Source: Mycetohabitans endofungorum
GTDB lineage: Bacteria; Pseudomonadota; Gammaproteobacteria; Burkholderiales; Burkholderiaceae
Assembly (NCBI RefSeq): GCF_037477895.1
Contig: NZ_CP132744.1
Coordinates: forward strand, 2,696,409 to 2,760,408
DNA: 64,000 nt
Direction of reading: 5' to 3'
The notes beneath the pieces were generated by a model. That model was given only the letters and a program-made list of their open reading frames with translations, had not been told where the DNA came from and ran no database searches. The position numbers and the translations under genes were made by a program. Below, piece by piece: positions 17,099 through 25,858 of this stretch (positions within the stretch are counted from its first letter, which is position 1; every line of letters begins with the position of its first letter).

Positions 17099-18271
17099 AT
17101 GCCGCAGGACTACCACCACGGCGTGCGCGTCGTTGAAATCAACGAAGGCACGCGCCCGATTCGCGTTATATCGACGGCGATCGTCGGCGTTGTCGCTACC
17201 GCCGACGATGCCGATGAGGCGACGTTCCCGCTCGACACACCGGTGCTTATCACCCACGTCGCATCAGCGCTGGGTCAAGCCGGCGAGTGCGGCACGCTGC
17301 GCAAGACGCTCACCGCGATCAGTCAGCAAACCCACCCCATTACGATCGTCGTGCGCGTGGCCGAAGGCGACGACGAAGCACAAACCACCAGCCATGTGAT
17401 TGGCACGGTAACCGACGATGGCCAGTACACCGGCATGAAGGCACTGCTCGCCGCGCAAGCGAAGTTCGGCATCCAGCCGCGCATATTGGCCGCACCGGGC
17501 TTGGATACCGCACCGGTGGCGGCTGCCTTGGGCTCGATCGCGCAGGCGCTGCGCGGCTTTGCGTATGTGTCGGCCCACGGATGCAAAACAAAGCAGGAAG
17601 CGGTCGCATACCGTCGGCAATTGAGCCAGCGCGAGTTGATGGTGATCTGGCCGGATTTTCTGGCCTGGGATGACACAGTGAACGCTACGGTCGTGGTCCC
17701 AGCCACCGCCTATGCGGTTGGACTGCGCGCAAAGATCGACAACGATATTGGCTGGCACAAGACGCTGTCTAACGTCGCCGTCAATGGCGTCACCGGTATC
17801 AGCTGCGACGTGTTTTGGGACCTTCAAGACCCAGCGACCGACGCTGGCTACCTGAACGAGCACGAGGTCACCACGCTGATCAACCGCAACGGGTTCCGGT
17901 TCTGGGGCTCGCGCACATGTTCGGACGATCCGCTGTTCGCGTTCGAAAACTACACGCGCACCGCGCAAGTGGTCAAAGACTCGATTGCGCAAGCACAGAT
18001 GCCGGTGGTCGATGGCCCGCTCAATCCATCGTTGCCGCGCGACATGATCGAGAGTATCAACGGCTGGTTCCGCGCTCAGCGCGCCGCCGGCTATCTCGTG
18101 GGCGGCACATCCTGGTTTGATCCTGAGCCGAACACGGCCGCCGTGCTTAAGGCCGGCAAGGCGTACATCGACTACGACTACACGCCGGTGCCGCCACTGG
18201 AGAACCTCATGCTACGCCAGCGCATCACCGATCGGTATCTGGCCGATTTCGCCGCGCGCGTGGCAGCCTAA
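17099..18271 (+). CDS. FI: tail sheath protein (P2 gpFI family)
   Basis: The 390-residue contractile sheath protein opens MPQDYHHGVRVVEINEGTRP and contains the family blocks VLITHVASALGQAGECGTL, PATAYAVGLRAKIDNDIGWH and NGFRFWGSRTCSDDPLFAFE, ending LENLMLRQRITDRYLADFAA. P2 gpFI is 396 residues. The start at 17099 has a GAAGGAG nine bases upstream, one of the strongest ribosome-binding sites in the prophage, as expected for an abundant structural protein. Confidence 0.95.
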   Translation: MPQDYHHGVRVVEINEGTRPIRVISTAIVGVVATADDADEATFPLDTPVLITHVASALGQAGECGTLRKTLTAISQQTHPITIVVRVAEGDDEAQTTSHVIGTVTDDGQYTGMKALLAAQAKFGIQPRILAAPGLDTAPVAAALGSIAQALRGFAYVSAHGCKTKQEAVAYRRQLSQRELMVIWPDFLAWDDTVNATVVVPATAYAVGLRAKIDNDIGWHKTLSNVAVNGVTGISCDVFWDLQDPATDAGYLNEHEVTTLINRNGFRFWGSRTCSDDPLFAFENYTRTAQVVKDSIAQAQMPVVDGPLNPSLPRDMIESINGWFRAQRAAGYLVGGTSWFDPEPNTAAVLKAGKAYIDYDYTPVPPLENLMLRQRITDRYLADFAARVAA

Positions 18272-18286
18272 TAGGAGGGATCGACG

Positions 18287-18796
18287 ATGGGAATGCCCCG
18301 AAAACTTAAAGGCTTTAACCTCTTTCACAACGGCACGAACTTCGTGGGCCAAGTGGAAGAGATCACGCTGCCCAAGCTCAAGCGCAAGATGGAGCCGTGG
18401 CAAGGCAGCGGCATGAGCGGCCCGGTCAAGATCGACTTTGGCAATGAAGAGATCCAGCTCGAATGGACATGCGGCGGCTTGATGGTCGAAGTGCTCGAAC
18501 AATACGGCGCGATGCAGCACGACGGCGTGCTGCTGCGCTTTGCGGGCGGCTATCAACGCGAGGACAGCACGGACTACGACTCGGTCGAAATCGTCGTCAA
18601 GGGGCGTCACGAGGAAATCGACTTTGGCAGCGCGAAGGCCAAGGAAGACACTCAGTTCAAGGTGACGACCAACGCGAGCTACTACAAGCTATCCGTGAAC
18701 GGGCGCGAGCTTATCGAATTGGATTTCATCAACATGGCCGAGCGCATCAACGGTATCGACCTTGCAAGCGGGCTGAGTCAAGCGATCGGCCTCTAA
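18287..18796 (+). CDS. FII: tail tube protein (P2 gpFII family)
   Basis: The 169-residue tube protein has the family opening MGMPRKLKGFNLFHNGTNFV, the ITLPKLKRKMEPWQGSGMSG block and the closing INMAERINGIDLASGLSQAIGL. It forms the rigid inner tube under the sheath. A TAGGAGGGA ribosome-binding site precedes the ATG. Length equals the family norm (P2 gpFII is 172 residues). Confidence 0.95.
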   Translation: MGMPRKLKGFNLFHNGTNFVGQVEEITLPKLKRKMEPWQGSGMSGPVKIDFGNEEIQLEWTCGGLMVEVLEQYGAMQHDGVLLRFAGGYQREDSTDYDSVEIVVKGRHEEIDFGSAKAKEDTQFKVTTNASYYKLSVNGRELIELDFINMAERINGIDLASGLSQAIGL

Positions 18797-18856
18797 CACA
18801 CGGCCCACGCTACGCGTGGGCCACGCATGCGATCTTACCACCGACCCGAAACGATC

Positions 18857-19207
18857 ATGACCGAAATCAACACCACGCACACCGGGGCGAGCGCCACCGA
18901 GCTTGACGCGAGCGCGCAGCACACGCACACCTTTGACACGCCGATCAGGCGCGGTGAACAAAGCCTCACGCAGGTCACCCTGCACAAGCCGACGGCCGGC
19001 GCGCTGCGCGGCACGGCGCTCACCGCGCTCGTGAATCTGGACGTGGACGCGTTGCGCAAGGTGCTGCCGCGCATTAGCACGCCGATGTTGACCGAGATGG
19101 ACGTAGTCAATATGGACCCGGCCGACCTCGTGGCACTGGGGGGGATGTTCGCCGGTTTTTTAATGCCCAAGGCGCTGAAAGCGAGCATGGAATCGCCGAG
19201 CGCGTAG
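18857..19207 (+). CDS. E: tail assembly protein E (P2 gpE family)
   Basis: The 116-residue product from ATG 18857 has the family core PIRRGEQSLTQVTLHKPTAG, TALVNLDVDALRKVLPRIS and the end segment DLVALGGMFAGFLMPKA. In P2-like phages this chaperone guides polymerisation of the tube around the tape measure. A small fraction of ribosomes is expected to shift frame near the end to make the E+E' fusion. The N-terminal 25 residues are polar and variable. Confidence 0.9.
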   Translation: MTEINTTHTGASATELDASAQHTHTFDTPIRRGEQSLTQVTLHKPTAGALRGTALTALVNLDVDALRKVLPRISTPMLTEMDVVNMDPADLVALGGMFAGFLMPKALKASMESPSA

Positions 19208-19329
19208 AAGACGCGATGGCCGACATCGCGACAGTCTTTGGTTGGGCGCCGCGCGACATGGACGGCTTGAGCCTTGCCGAGTTGATGGACTGGCGCGAGC
19301 GCGCCCGGATACGTAGCCAACACCCGTGA
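18857..19329 (+). CDS. tail assembly protein E+E' (-1 frameshift product)
   Basis: A -1 shift at the T-TTT-TTA heptamer at 19156-19162 joins gene E to a second frame reading AQGAESEHGIAERVEDAMAD, IATVFGWAPRDMDGL and SLAELMDWRERARIRSQHP, ending at TGA 19327-19329. The FGWxPxxMDGLSLAELMDWRERA pattern is the E' domain of P2-like phages, which has no start codon of its own in P2. This parallels the G/GT frameshift of lambda. The shift efficiency cannot be judged here. Confidence 0.82.
19156..19162 (+). other. slippery heptamer for programmed -1 frameshift (E/E')
   Basis: In the gene E frame the codons are GGT TTT TTA, so T-TTT-TTA fits the X-XXY-YYZ rule. It lies 45 bases before the E stop and the -1 frame is open to 19329 with conserved E' sequence. 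The equivalent site in P2 is T-TTT-TTG. Confidence 0.8.
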
Positions 19330-22013
19330 CGATGGACAACGCGCTCAAACTACGGGTCATGTTCGACATGATCGACAATTGCACCCGGCCCCTGAAAACC
19401 CTACTCAACAGCACTCAGGGGCTCGCGCAGTCGCTCAAGCACACGCGAGCTGAGCTTGCCGCGCTGGGCAAGCAGCACAAGGCGGTGGCGTCGTTTCGCC
19501 AGATGCGCACGACTCTAGCTGCGACCGCGTCAAAGCTCAATCAAGCGCGGGCACGTGCAAAAAGCCTGGCGGCTTCGTTGCACGCGTTTGGCCCACCGTC
19601 GCGCCAGATGATCGCTGACTTCGAAGCAGCGAAGCGGACCGCGGCGCGGCTATCGGGCGAGCACGCCAAACAGTCAGCACGCGTGCGCGAGTTGCGCGGC
19701 GAACTCGCCAGCACAGGCATTCACACGCGCAACCTTGCTCAGCACGAGCGGGCGTTGCGTGCGAGCATCGCGTCCACGACCGCGGCGATGCACTCGCAGA
19801 CACGCCAGCTTGAAGCCATCGCCGAGCGCGAGAAGCAGCTGGGCGCAGCGCGTGGCAAGATGCATGCGCTGCAAAGCGCGGCTGGCGGCATGGCGATCGG
19901 TGGCTACGCCGCGCGCGCCACGGGCGCACCGATGCTGGGCGGGCTGCGCCAAGCCCTGGGCGAAACGAAGAGCGTCCAGACCGAGCGCGCGCGCATCACG
20001 GCGCTAGGCCTGGGCGAGCAGGCGACACAGGACGCCGAGCAGTACGTGCGCTCGATGAAGATGATGGGCGTCAGCACGTCGGAAAACATGACGCTGATGC
20101 GCGATGCGCTGTCGATCTTCGCAGACGAGCACCACGCGCAGATGGCGCTGCCAACGCTGGCAAAAATGAAGTTTGCCAATGAGGCGATGTTCGGAGCCGA
20201 AGATGCGCACGCGAATGAAGCGCAGTTTATGAACATGCTCAAAGTCATCGAACTGCGCGGCGGCACCAAGGATCAAGCGGCATTCGAGCGCGAAGCCAAC
20301 TACGTGCAGAAAGTGTTGTCGGCCACCGGCGGGCGCGTTGGCGGCGATGAGTGGCGCAACGTCATCCAGCGCGGCGGCGTTGCCGCAAAACAGATGCGCC
20401 AGGACGCGTTCTATTACCAGCTCGAACCGCTGATCCAAGAAATGGGCGGCGACTCGGTCGGTCAAGCGCTCATGTCGGGCTATCAAAACCTGATTGAAGG
20501 GCGCACGACGGTGCGCGCGTCGCGCAAGCTGATGTCGCTGGGGCTGCTCGATCAGCACAAGGTCGAGTACGATCCGCTCGGGCGAGTCAAAAAGTTCTCT
20601 GACGGTGCGCTGCTCAATTCGCAGCAATTTAAGGCGTCGCCCTTCGAATGGTTGGAGCAAACGCTGCTGCCGGCGCTGGAAAAGAAGGGCATCATCGAAG
20701 AAAAGCAGGTGTTAAGCGTGATCGGCTCAATTTTTACGAACCGTACCGCAGCTAACCTGTACTCGACAATGTACTTGCAGCGCGCCCAAATTCATAAAAG
20801 CGCGAAGCTTAGCCAAGGCGCGTATGGCATCGAGGACATGCACCAGCTCGCTCAAGCGCAAACAAGCGGCAAGGAGCTAGACGCCTACGCGAAGCTGCGT
20901 GATCTTAAAAACGAAATCGGCGAGCGCGTCACACCGATGTACAACGCTGCGCTGGACAAGACGCGAGAGCTTGCCGACAAGCTACTGAAGACAATCCAAG
21001 CGCACCCAGAAGCGACAAAAGTGATCGTCGCGCTGGCGGCAGGCTTGGCCGCACTGCTCGCCGTCGTCGGCACGTTCGCGATCGTGCTAGCCGGCGTACT
21101 GGGGCCGCTGGCTGTCGTGCGGTTCAGCCTGACCACGCTGGGTATCCAAGCTGGGGTGCTACGCACCGCCTTCGGCGCACTGGCGTCTTTGCTACGCAGC
21201 GCGCTGGTGCAAGGCGCTGCCGTGGCGTCACGAGCCTTCGCCCTGCTCAGCCGCGCCGTCATGGTGCTCGGCCGCGTCGCGCACGCGCACCCGTTGCTCG
21301 CCATCCTCTCACTGATCGCCACCGCGGCCTTCTTGATCTGGCAAAACTGGGATACGCTCGGACCGAAATTCGCGGCGCTATGGCAGACGATCAAGGGCGC
21401 ATTCGGTGCGGCTTTCGATTGGATTCAGTCGAAATGGGACGCAACGCTCGACTGGGTGAAATCGAAGTTAGGCGGCATGGGCGCTTGGTTCGGCGACATC
21501 GGCGCGCGCTTGATTGACGGGCTGGTCGGCGGTATCACGGGCAGGCTGAACAAGGTGCGAGACGCGATTGCGGGCGTGGCTACGAGCACGGTTAATTGGT
21601 TTAAGGACAAGCTCGGCATCCATAGCCCGAGCCGCGTGTTCGCGACGCTCGGTGGCTTTGTCAGCGAAGGCGCGGCGCTTGGCATGCAAGAGCAGCAGCG
21701 ACACGTCGCAAAAGCCGCGCTTAGCCTCGCAACCACCGCCATCGCGTCGTTCGGCACGCCCGTGCTGTCGGTAGACACGGCGCTCGCCAAGCCGCTCGTG
21801 TCGCCCACCGTGCCAATCGACAGCCGGCCGCCACTCGCCACGGCCCCGGCAGCGCAGACGCCGGCGTCGTCACAGCCGGCATCGCACGTGACCATCAACA
21901 TCTACGCGCAGCCGGGACAAGACGCGCAGGCGATCGCACGCGCCGTCGAGGCCGCGCTCGAACGCCGCGAACGGGCCAAGCAAGCGCGCGCCGGCTCGCG
22001 CCTTTCCGATTGA
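19326..22013 (+). CDS. T: tail tape measure protein (P2 gpT family)
   Basis: The 895-residue protein sets tail length. Residues 10-190 are coiled-coil-rich (LRVMFDMIDNCTRPLKTLLN, then long Ala/Arg/Gln helices). A glycine-rich hinge (AAGGMAIGGYAARATGAPML) follows, then the tape-measure core (GVSTSENMTLMRDALSIFAD). Hydrophobic segments lie near 563-600 (VIVALAAGLAALLAVVGTFA) and 655-675 (LLAILSLIATAAFLIWQNW), followed by an amphipathic region (WFKDKLGIHSPSRVFATLGG). It starts at GTG 19326, overlapping the E' stop, or at ATG 19332. Its length predicts a P2-sized tail, roughly 130-140 nm by the usual rule. Confidence 0.93.
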   Translation: MTMDNALKLRVMFDMIDNCTRPLKTLLNSTQGLAQSLKHTRAELAALGKQHKAVASFRQMRTTLAATASKLNQARARAKSLAASLHAFGPPSRQMIADFEAAKRTAARLSGEHAKQSARVRELRGELASTGIHTRNLAQHERALRASIASTTAAMHSQTRQLEAIAEREKQLGAARGKMHALQSAAGGMAIGGYAARATGAPMLGGLRQALGETKSVQTERARITALGLGEQATQDAEQYVRSMKMMGVSTSENMTLMRDALSIFADEHHAQMALPTLAKMKFANEAMFGAEDAHANEAQFMNMLKVIELRGGTKDQAAFEREANYVQKVLSATGGRVGGDEWRNVIQRGGVAAKQMRQDAFYYQLEPLIQEMGGDSVGQALMSGYQNLIEGRTTVRASRKLMSLGLLDQHKVEYDPLGRVKKFSDGALLNSQQFKASPFEWLEQTLLPALEKKGIIEEKQVLSVIGSIFTNRTAANLYSTMYLQRAQIHKSAKLSQGAYGIEDMHQLAQAQTSGKELDAYAKLRDLKNEIGERVTPMYNAALDKTRELADKLLKTIQAHPEATKVIVALAAGLAALLAVVGTFAIVLAGVLGPLAVVRFSLTTLGIQAGVLRTAFGALASLLRSALVQGAAVASRAFALLSRAVMVLGRVAHAHPLLAILSLIATAAFLIWQNWDTLGPKFAALWQTIKGAFGAAFDWIQSKWDATLDWVKSKLGGMGAWFGDIGARLIDGLVGGITGRLNKVRDAIAGVATSTVNWFKDKLGIHSPSRVFATLGGFVSEGAALGMQEQQRHVAKAALSLATTAIASFGTPVLSVDTALAKPLVSPTVPIDSRPPLATAPAAQTPASSQPASHVTINIYAQPGQDAQAIARAVEAALERRERAKQARAGSRLSD

Positions 22014-22020
22014 TTCGATC

Positions 22021-22449
22021 ATGCTAATGTCCCTTGACCAGTTCGTCTTTAGCCTATCGAGCGCGCCGTTTCACGAATTGCAGCGGCGGCGCACGTGGAA
22101 GCATCCGACCAGCTCGCGCGTCGGGGCGCGTGACGCGCGCCAATTCGTCGGCGCGGGCGAGGACACAATCACGCTCAACGGGCTCGTGGCGCCCGAGATG
22201 GTCGGCACCATCGCATCGATTCGCGAACTTGCGGCCATGGCCGATACCGGCGACGCTTACGTGCTGGTTGACGGCGCAGGCCATGTCTACGGCGCATACG
22301 TAATCGCCGCACTCGATGAGACGCAGACATACCATGCCGCCGACGGCACACCGCGCAAGATCGAATTTATGCTGACACTGGAGCGCGTCGACGATGACGC
22401 ACTGCGCGTGCAGCGCGGCTGGACAACGCGACAACCAGGCAGATTCTGA
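22021..22449 (+). CDS. U: tail terminator protein U (P2 gpU family)
   Basis: The 142-residue product matches the P2 gpU/Mu gp-like tail family: SLDQFVFSLSSAPFHELQRR, WKHPTSSRVGARDARQFVGA, DTITLNGLVAPEM and the end YHAADGTPRKIEFMLTLERV. It probably helps attach or terminate the tail tube. The first ATG at 22021 or the third codon at 22027 could be used. Its stop overlaps the start of gene D. Confidence 0.92.
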   Translation: MLMSLDQFVFSLSSAPFHELQRRRTWKHPTSSRVGARDARQFVGAGEDTITLNGLVAPEMVGTIASIRELAAMADTGDAYVLVDGAGHVYGAYVIAALDETQTYHAADGTPRKIEFMLTLERVDDDALRVQRGWTTRQPGRF

Positions 22450-23525
22450 TGACGGCGTCGTCGAGCAGACACACGCCGCGCATTGCGCGTGTTCATCCGC
22501 AACCCGACTACCAGATTTTGCTGGACGGCCGTGACCTGTCGCGCCGCCTTATGCCACGGCTCGTATCGCTGTGTCTGTCGGAGTCAAGATCGGACGAAGC
22601 CGACACGATCGACCTCGTGCTTGACGACTCAACAAACGACCTGGCGATCCCTAACCGCGGCGCGCGGATTAAGGTGGCGCTCGGATGGGTAGGCGAGCCG
22701 CTGATCGACAAAGGCAGCTTCGTGGTGAACGAAGTCGAGCACAGCGGCAGCCCCGACATCCTCACCGTCCGTGCACGTTCTGCGGCGATGACCAGCGGCA
22801 TGCAGGAGCGGCGTGAGAAAAGCTGGCACCGGCAGACAATCGGCTCGATCGTGCGCACGATCGCCGCGCGCTACGCGCTGACCCCAGCGGTCGGCGACGC
22901 GCTCGCGAAAATCTTAATCGAGCACATCGACCAGACGCACGAATCTGACATGTCGTTTCTCACGCGCTTGGCCAAACGCTATGACGCGGTGATGAACGTC
23001 AAAGACCTGCACTTGCTGTTCATGCCGATCGGCAGCGGACGCACGGTAAGCGGCAAGCCGCTCGACGTGCTTGAACTGACACGTGCCAGTGGTGACAGCC
23101 ATCGCTACCACGTGTCCGAGCGCGAGAACTACGCGGCCGTGCGGGCGCACTACCACGTCAACGGGCGCGCAAAGCGCCAGTCCGTGATCGTCGGCGGCCA
23201 GAACAACAAGAACGTCAAGGTGCTGCCCGAGGAGTACGCGACGCAAGCGGAAGCACGCGCGGCGGCGCAAGCCGAATTTAACCGGATGCAGCGCAGTCAG
23301 GCGACGTTAAGCTACACGCTGGCGCACGGCCGCGCCGAACTGTTCCCCGAGATGCCCGTCACGGTGTCAGGCTTTAAACCGGAAATCGACGAAACGCCCT
23401 GGCTGGTGAAGCAGGCCCTGCACACCATCGGCGAAGGCGGATTTACCACCGCGCTTGAACTGGAGGTGCGCGGCGATCCCACCACCGACCGACACCGATC
23501 GCATTTCCGCAAAGGCCGGCCCTAG
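22449..23525 (+). CDS. D: tail/baseplate hub protein D (P2 gpD family, late control)
   Basis: The 358-residue product matches P2 gpD, the baseplate hub that resembles half of the T6SS VgrG (gp27-like). Family blocks are YQILLDGRDLSRRLMPRLVS, LVLDDSTNDLAIPNRGARIK, SFVVNEVEHSGSPDILTVRA, WHRQTIGSIVRTIAARYAL and the late NRMQRSQATLSYTLAHGRAE. It is the last structural gene; the tail operon U-D ends here and the regulatory region follows. Confidence 0.94.
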   Translation: MTASSSRHTPRIARVHPQPDYQILLDGRDLSRRLMPRLVSLCLSESRSDEADTIDLVLDDSTNDLAIPNRGARIKVALGWVGEPLIDKGSFVVNEVEHSGSPDILTVRARSAAMTSGMQERREKSWHRQTIGSIVRTIAARYALTPAVGDALAKILIEHIDQTHESDMSFLTRLAKRYDAVMNVKDLHLLFMPIGSGRTVSGKPLDVLELTRASGDSHRYHVSERENYAAVRAHYHVNGRAKRQSVIVGGQNNKNVKVLPEEYATQAEARAAAQAEFNRMQRSQATLSYTLAHGRAELFPEMPVTVSGFKPEIDETPWLVKQALHTIGEGGFTTALELEVRGDPTTDRHRSHFRKGRP

Positions 23526-23547
23526 CCACGAGCGCAGAAAACCAGCG

Positions 23548-23742
23548 TTAGCGCGGCAACGAAGGCGCTGAGCGGGATATCAACTTTTTGATAAAGTCAT
23601 GCGGATCAGATTCGAGCGCTCGTAGGAAGTCCAGTACCTCGACAACATCGAGCCGGCGAATACCGCGTTCGACCATCCCATCCAGAGCACGCGCCCAAAC
23701 GTCTCCCCTGGAATCCGTAACTACAAAAATCTGTTGCGTCAA
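23548..23742 (-). pseudogene. degenerate XRE-type regulator remnant, C-terminal part
   Basis: The minus-strand frame ends RRLDVVEVLDFLRALESDPH, DFIKKLISRSAPSLPR. This is the typical end of a Cro/CI-type regulator (the helix after the recognition helix, ...GERRLDVIEFxxFxRALxxDPxxF). The preceding residues (FVVTDSRGDVWARALDG) do not form a helix-turn-helix, and only a TTG at 23742 or an internal ATG at 23676 is available as start. A second copy of the same stretch is at 25970-26156. A small expressed protein of unknown role is a less likely alternative. Confidence 0.5.
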
Positions 23743-23762
23743 ACAGTTTTTGTTACTACAAT
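23734..23762 (+). promoter_or_regulatory. sigma70-like promoter of brnT-brnA, close to the start codon
   Basis: TTGCGT at 23734-23739 and TACAAT at 23757-23762 are separated by exactly 17 bases. The ATG of brnT is at 23769, so transcription would begin at or within a base or two of the start codon. No ribosome-binding site is seen in the AT-rich interval. BrnA-type antitoxins normally repress their own promoter, so the operator should overlap this region. Confidence 0.5.
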
Positions 23763-23768
23763 AATTTA

Positions 23769-24050
23769 ATGAAGGCGATCTTTGACCCCGCGAAAAATGA
23801 AGTCAACAAGTGCAAACACGGTGTTTCGATGGAGTTGGCACACTCTATCGATTGGTCAATGGTCTGGTGTTTCGCTGACGATCGTGCCGACTACGGCGAG
23901 TTGCGCGAGATCGGTTACGCGGTAATCAATGAGCGCCTTTACTGCGTGGTGTTCACGCAGCGCGGCGACACGTTTCGTGTGATCAGTTTACGCAAAGCCA
24001 ATAACCGGGAGATTAACCGTTATGAACAAGCGATCGACGTTGATTCGTAA
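23769..24050 (+). CDS. brnT: BrnT family ribonuclease toxin
   Basis: The 93-residue protein starts MKAIFDPAKNEVNKCKHGVS, the BrnT signature (FDPxKxxxNxxKHGVS). It continues with FADDRADYGELREIGYAVIN, LYCVVFTQRGDTFRVISLRK and ANNREINRYEQ, which carry the expected His/Arg/Tyr residues of this RelE-like fold. BrnT cleaves RNA and stops translation; BrnA binds it and represses the operon. The last 29 bases overlap the antitoxin gene. Here the pair sits just outside the tail operon and may stabilise the prophage. Confidence 0.93.
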   Translation: MKAIFDPAKNEVNKCKHGVSMELAHSIDWSMVWCFADDRADYGELREIGYAVINERLYCVVFTQRGDTFRVISLRKANNREINRYEQAIDVDS

Positions 24051-24297
24051 CACTGCGCAGGAAGAAGCTGCGATCGAACGCGGCATTGCCGCTGACCCCG
24101 ACACGTTCGTGCCCACCGACGAACAATTTGCGCAAATGAAGCGACGTGGTGGGCGGCCGAAACTGGAACAGCCCAAAATCGCTGTGACGGTTCGTTACGA
24201 CGCGGACGTGCTCCAGCAGTTTCGGGCGAGCGGCGACGGCTGGCAAACTCGTATGAACAATGCGCTGCGCGAGTGGCTTAAAACGCATCCAGTCTGA
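24022..24297 (+). CDS. brnA: BrnA family antitoxin
   Basis: The 91-residue partner of brnT starts at ATG 24022, inside the toxin gene, with GGGAG upstream. Residues 1-45 are the toxin-binding part (EEAAIERGIAADPDTFVPTD, EQFAQMKRRGGRPK). Residues 50-88 are a ribbon-helix-helix DNA-binding domain (KIAVTVRYDADVLQQFRASG, GWQTRMNNALREWLK). The order toxin then antitoxin with overlap is the standard brnTA layout. Confidence 0.93.
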   Translation: MNKRSTLIRNTAQEEAAIERGIAADPDTFVPTDEQFAQMKRRGGRPKLEQPKIAVTVRYDADVLQQFRASGDGWQTRMNNALREWLKTHPV

Positions 24298-24521
24298 GGT
24301 AGCGTGGTGCGCTTCGCACGCATCGGCTTGCGTGCGTCGGCGCGCGCACGCGACAGACAGCAGCAGAACTGTAAATTGCCCTTACTTTCTTTATGCTGTG
24401 AGCCAAGTGTATCGCGACAGCTGGGCGCAGAAATGCAAAAGTCATCGCATGCCGCGCGTCCGCTCTCAAGCGAACCTGAACCAATTCGGAAGTCGATAAC
24501 CCTATATCCGTAAAGGTAACG

Positions 24522-25019
24522 CTACTTATTTTTTGTTTTAGCTGCCCGCTCGCGACGCAAGCGCTCGATTTCCAATTTCGCCCGTTCGACGTTCTCAGCC
24601 GTACGCTGACCAAACATCGCACGGCGATTCTTTGCTAAACGCTTCGCGCGTCGTGGCGTCGACGTCGCACTCATCGTGGGAAACTTCAGACAGGTCGATA
24701 GAAACACTTGCAGTGCGACCTTCCCGGCTTCATTGAGTTGACGGTAGTTATCGACTAGATCTTGCTCATTTCTATCAGCTTCGGTCGAGGCACCTGCTCC
24801 GGCCAATGCACTGCTTGGCTGTCTTACTCCCCGCAACACGTAGAGCAAATCCACACCCACATCCACCACAGCGCTTAGATATTTGGCATCGGGTGAGCGC
24901 TCGTCCGATTCGTAGTTCGACTGCGCGCGGCGCAATACTCCCCCCACCGCCGCAAACTCCTCCTGGCTTAGCCCGAGGCGCAAACGTTCCTCTCGTAATC
25001 GCGTGCCTACATTGCTCAT
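24522..25019 (-). CDS. XRE-family repressor, copy 1 of three
   Basis: The 165-residue protein has an N-terminal HTH_3 domain: TRLREERLRLGLSQEEFAAV, then a recognition region GGVLRRAQSNYESDERSPDA and KYLSAVVDVGVDLLYVLRG. A linker and a helical middle (NEAGKVALQVFLSTCLK) lead to a basic coiled tail (RAKRLAKNRRAMFGQRTAEN, VERAKLEIERLRRER). Two close relatives lie at 25327-25824 and 26992-27471. It is divergent from a broken ribbon-helix-helix gene at 25109. The start at 25019 (MSNVGTRL) is preferred over 25031 by alignment to the other copies. It probably acts as a prophage immunity repressor. Confidence 0.85.
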   Translation of the reverse strand: MSNVGTRLREERLRLGLSQEEFAAVGGVLRRAQSNYESDERSPDAKYLSAVVDVGVDLLYVLRGVRQPSSALAGAGASTEADRNEQDLVDNYRQLNEAGKVALQVFLSTCLKFPTMSATSTPRRAKRLAKNRRAMFGQRTAENVERAKLEIERLRRERAAKTKNK

Positions 25020-25108
25020 TGGAACCCACAATAATTATTGAAGGGCACATTTGATGCCATTAAACTTACCTTATATACTGCAAGACTATATATTGAAGTA
25101 TACCAATC

Positions 25109-25323
25109 ATGACTATCACCACAGGCATACGCCGCTCGCCGCACGGCACGCTATAGGGGCGGTTCATTTATGTCGGCCTCACCTAAGTCGAACGCGCCGA
25201 ACTCGAGCAAATCGCCGCTGATCATCACCGCTCGATCTCAAGCATGGCACGTAAACTCATATCCGTCGGCAAACGCCATTTCACCGCCTCCCACCGTGCC
25301 CAGCCCATCGTTCACAGTTGGCA
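25109..25323 (+). pseudogene. broken copy of the small ribbon-helix-helix-like gene
   Basis: This stretch matches the intact gene at 27563-27778 base for base over most of its length but is broken by TAG at 25154-25156 and TAA at 25184-25186. Between and after the stops the frame still reads GRFIYVGLT and VERAELEQIAADHHRSISSM, ARKLISVGKRHF. The original stop is also changed (TGA to TGG), so the frame runs on. It begins a fixed distance downstream of an AGTATACC block shared by all three copies. Confidence 0.8.
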
Positions 25324-25326
25324 ACG

Positions 25327-25824
25327 CTACTTGCCTTTTGCTTTAGCTGCCCGCTCCCAACGCAAGCGCTCGATTTCCAATTTTGCCTGTTCGACGTTCT
25401 CAGCAGTACGTTGATCAAGCGTCGCACGGCGATTCTCTGCTAGACGCTTCGCGCGTCGTGGCCTCGACGTCGCACTCATCCGGGGCGACTTCAGACAGGT
25501 CGCGAGAAACACCTGCAGGGCGGCCTTCCCGACTTCAGTCAAGCTTCGGTAGCTCTCAATCAATTCGCGCTCTTCGGCGCTAGTGGTCTCAGCAGGTGCC
25601 GCCTCATGGTACCCGGATTCCACCTGTCTGGTCCCGGTCACTATATAAAGCAAGTCGATACCAAGCTCAGCGACAGCGACCAAGTACTTCGCATCGGGTG
25701 ATCGCTCGCCGGACTCGTAATTCGCCTGCGCCCCTCGCCCTACTTTCCCTACGGCAGCAAACTCTTCCTGACTGAGCCCAAGACGCAGTCGCTCTTCACG
25801 AAGACGTGTACCAAATGTTTTCAT
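25327..25824 (-). CDS. XRE-family repressor, copy 2 of three
   Basis: The 165-residue protein parallels copy 1: TRLREERLRLGLSQEEFAAV, then GKVGRGAQANYESGERSPDA and KYLVAVAELGIDLLYIVTG, the middle EVGKAALQVFLATCLKSP and the tail RAKRLAENRRATLDQRTAEN. The differences from copy 1 concentrate in the recognition helix (GKVGRGAQA against GGVLRRAQS) and in the linker. It starts at ATG 25824 and diverges from a 16-codon fragment of the ribbon-helix-helix gene at 25912. Binding specificity may differ from copies 1 and 3; that is inference. Confidence 0.85.
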   Translation of the reverse strand: MKTFGTRLREERLRLGLSQEEFAAVGKVGRGAQANYESGERSPDAKYLVAVAELGIDLLYIVTGTRQVESGYHEAAPAETTSAEERELIESYRSLTEVGKAALQVFLATCLKSPRMSATSRPRRAKRLAENRRATLDQRTAENVEQAKLEIERLRWERAAKAKGK

Positions 25825-25858
25825 TTGTATTCATTGATTTTTAGACTCTCAATTGATG

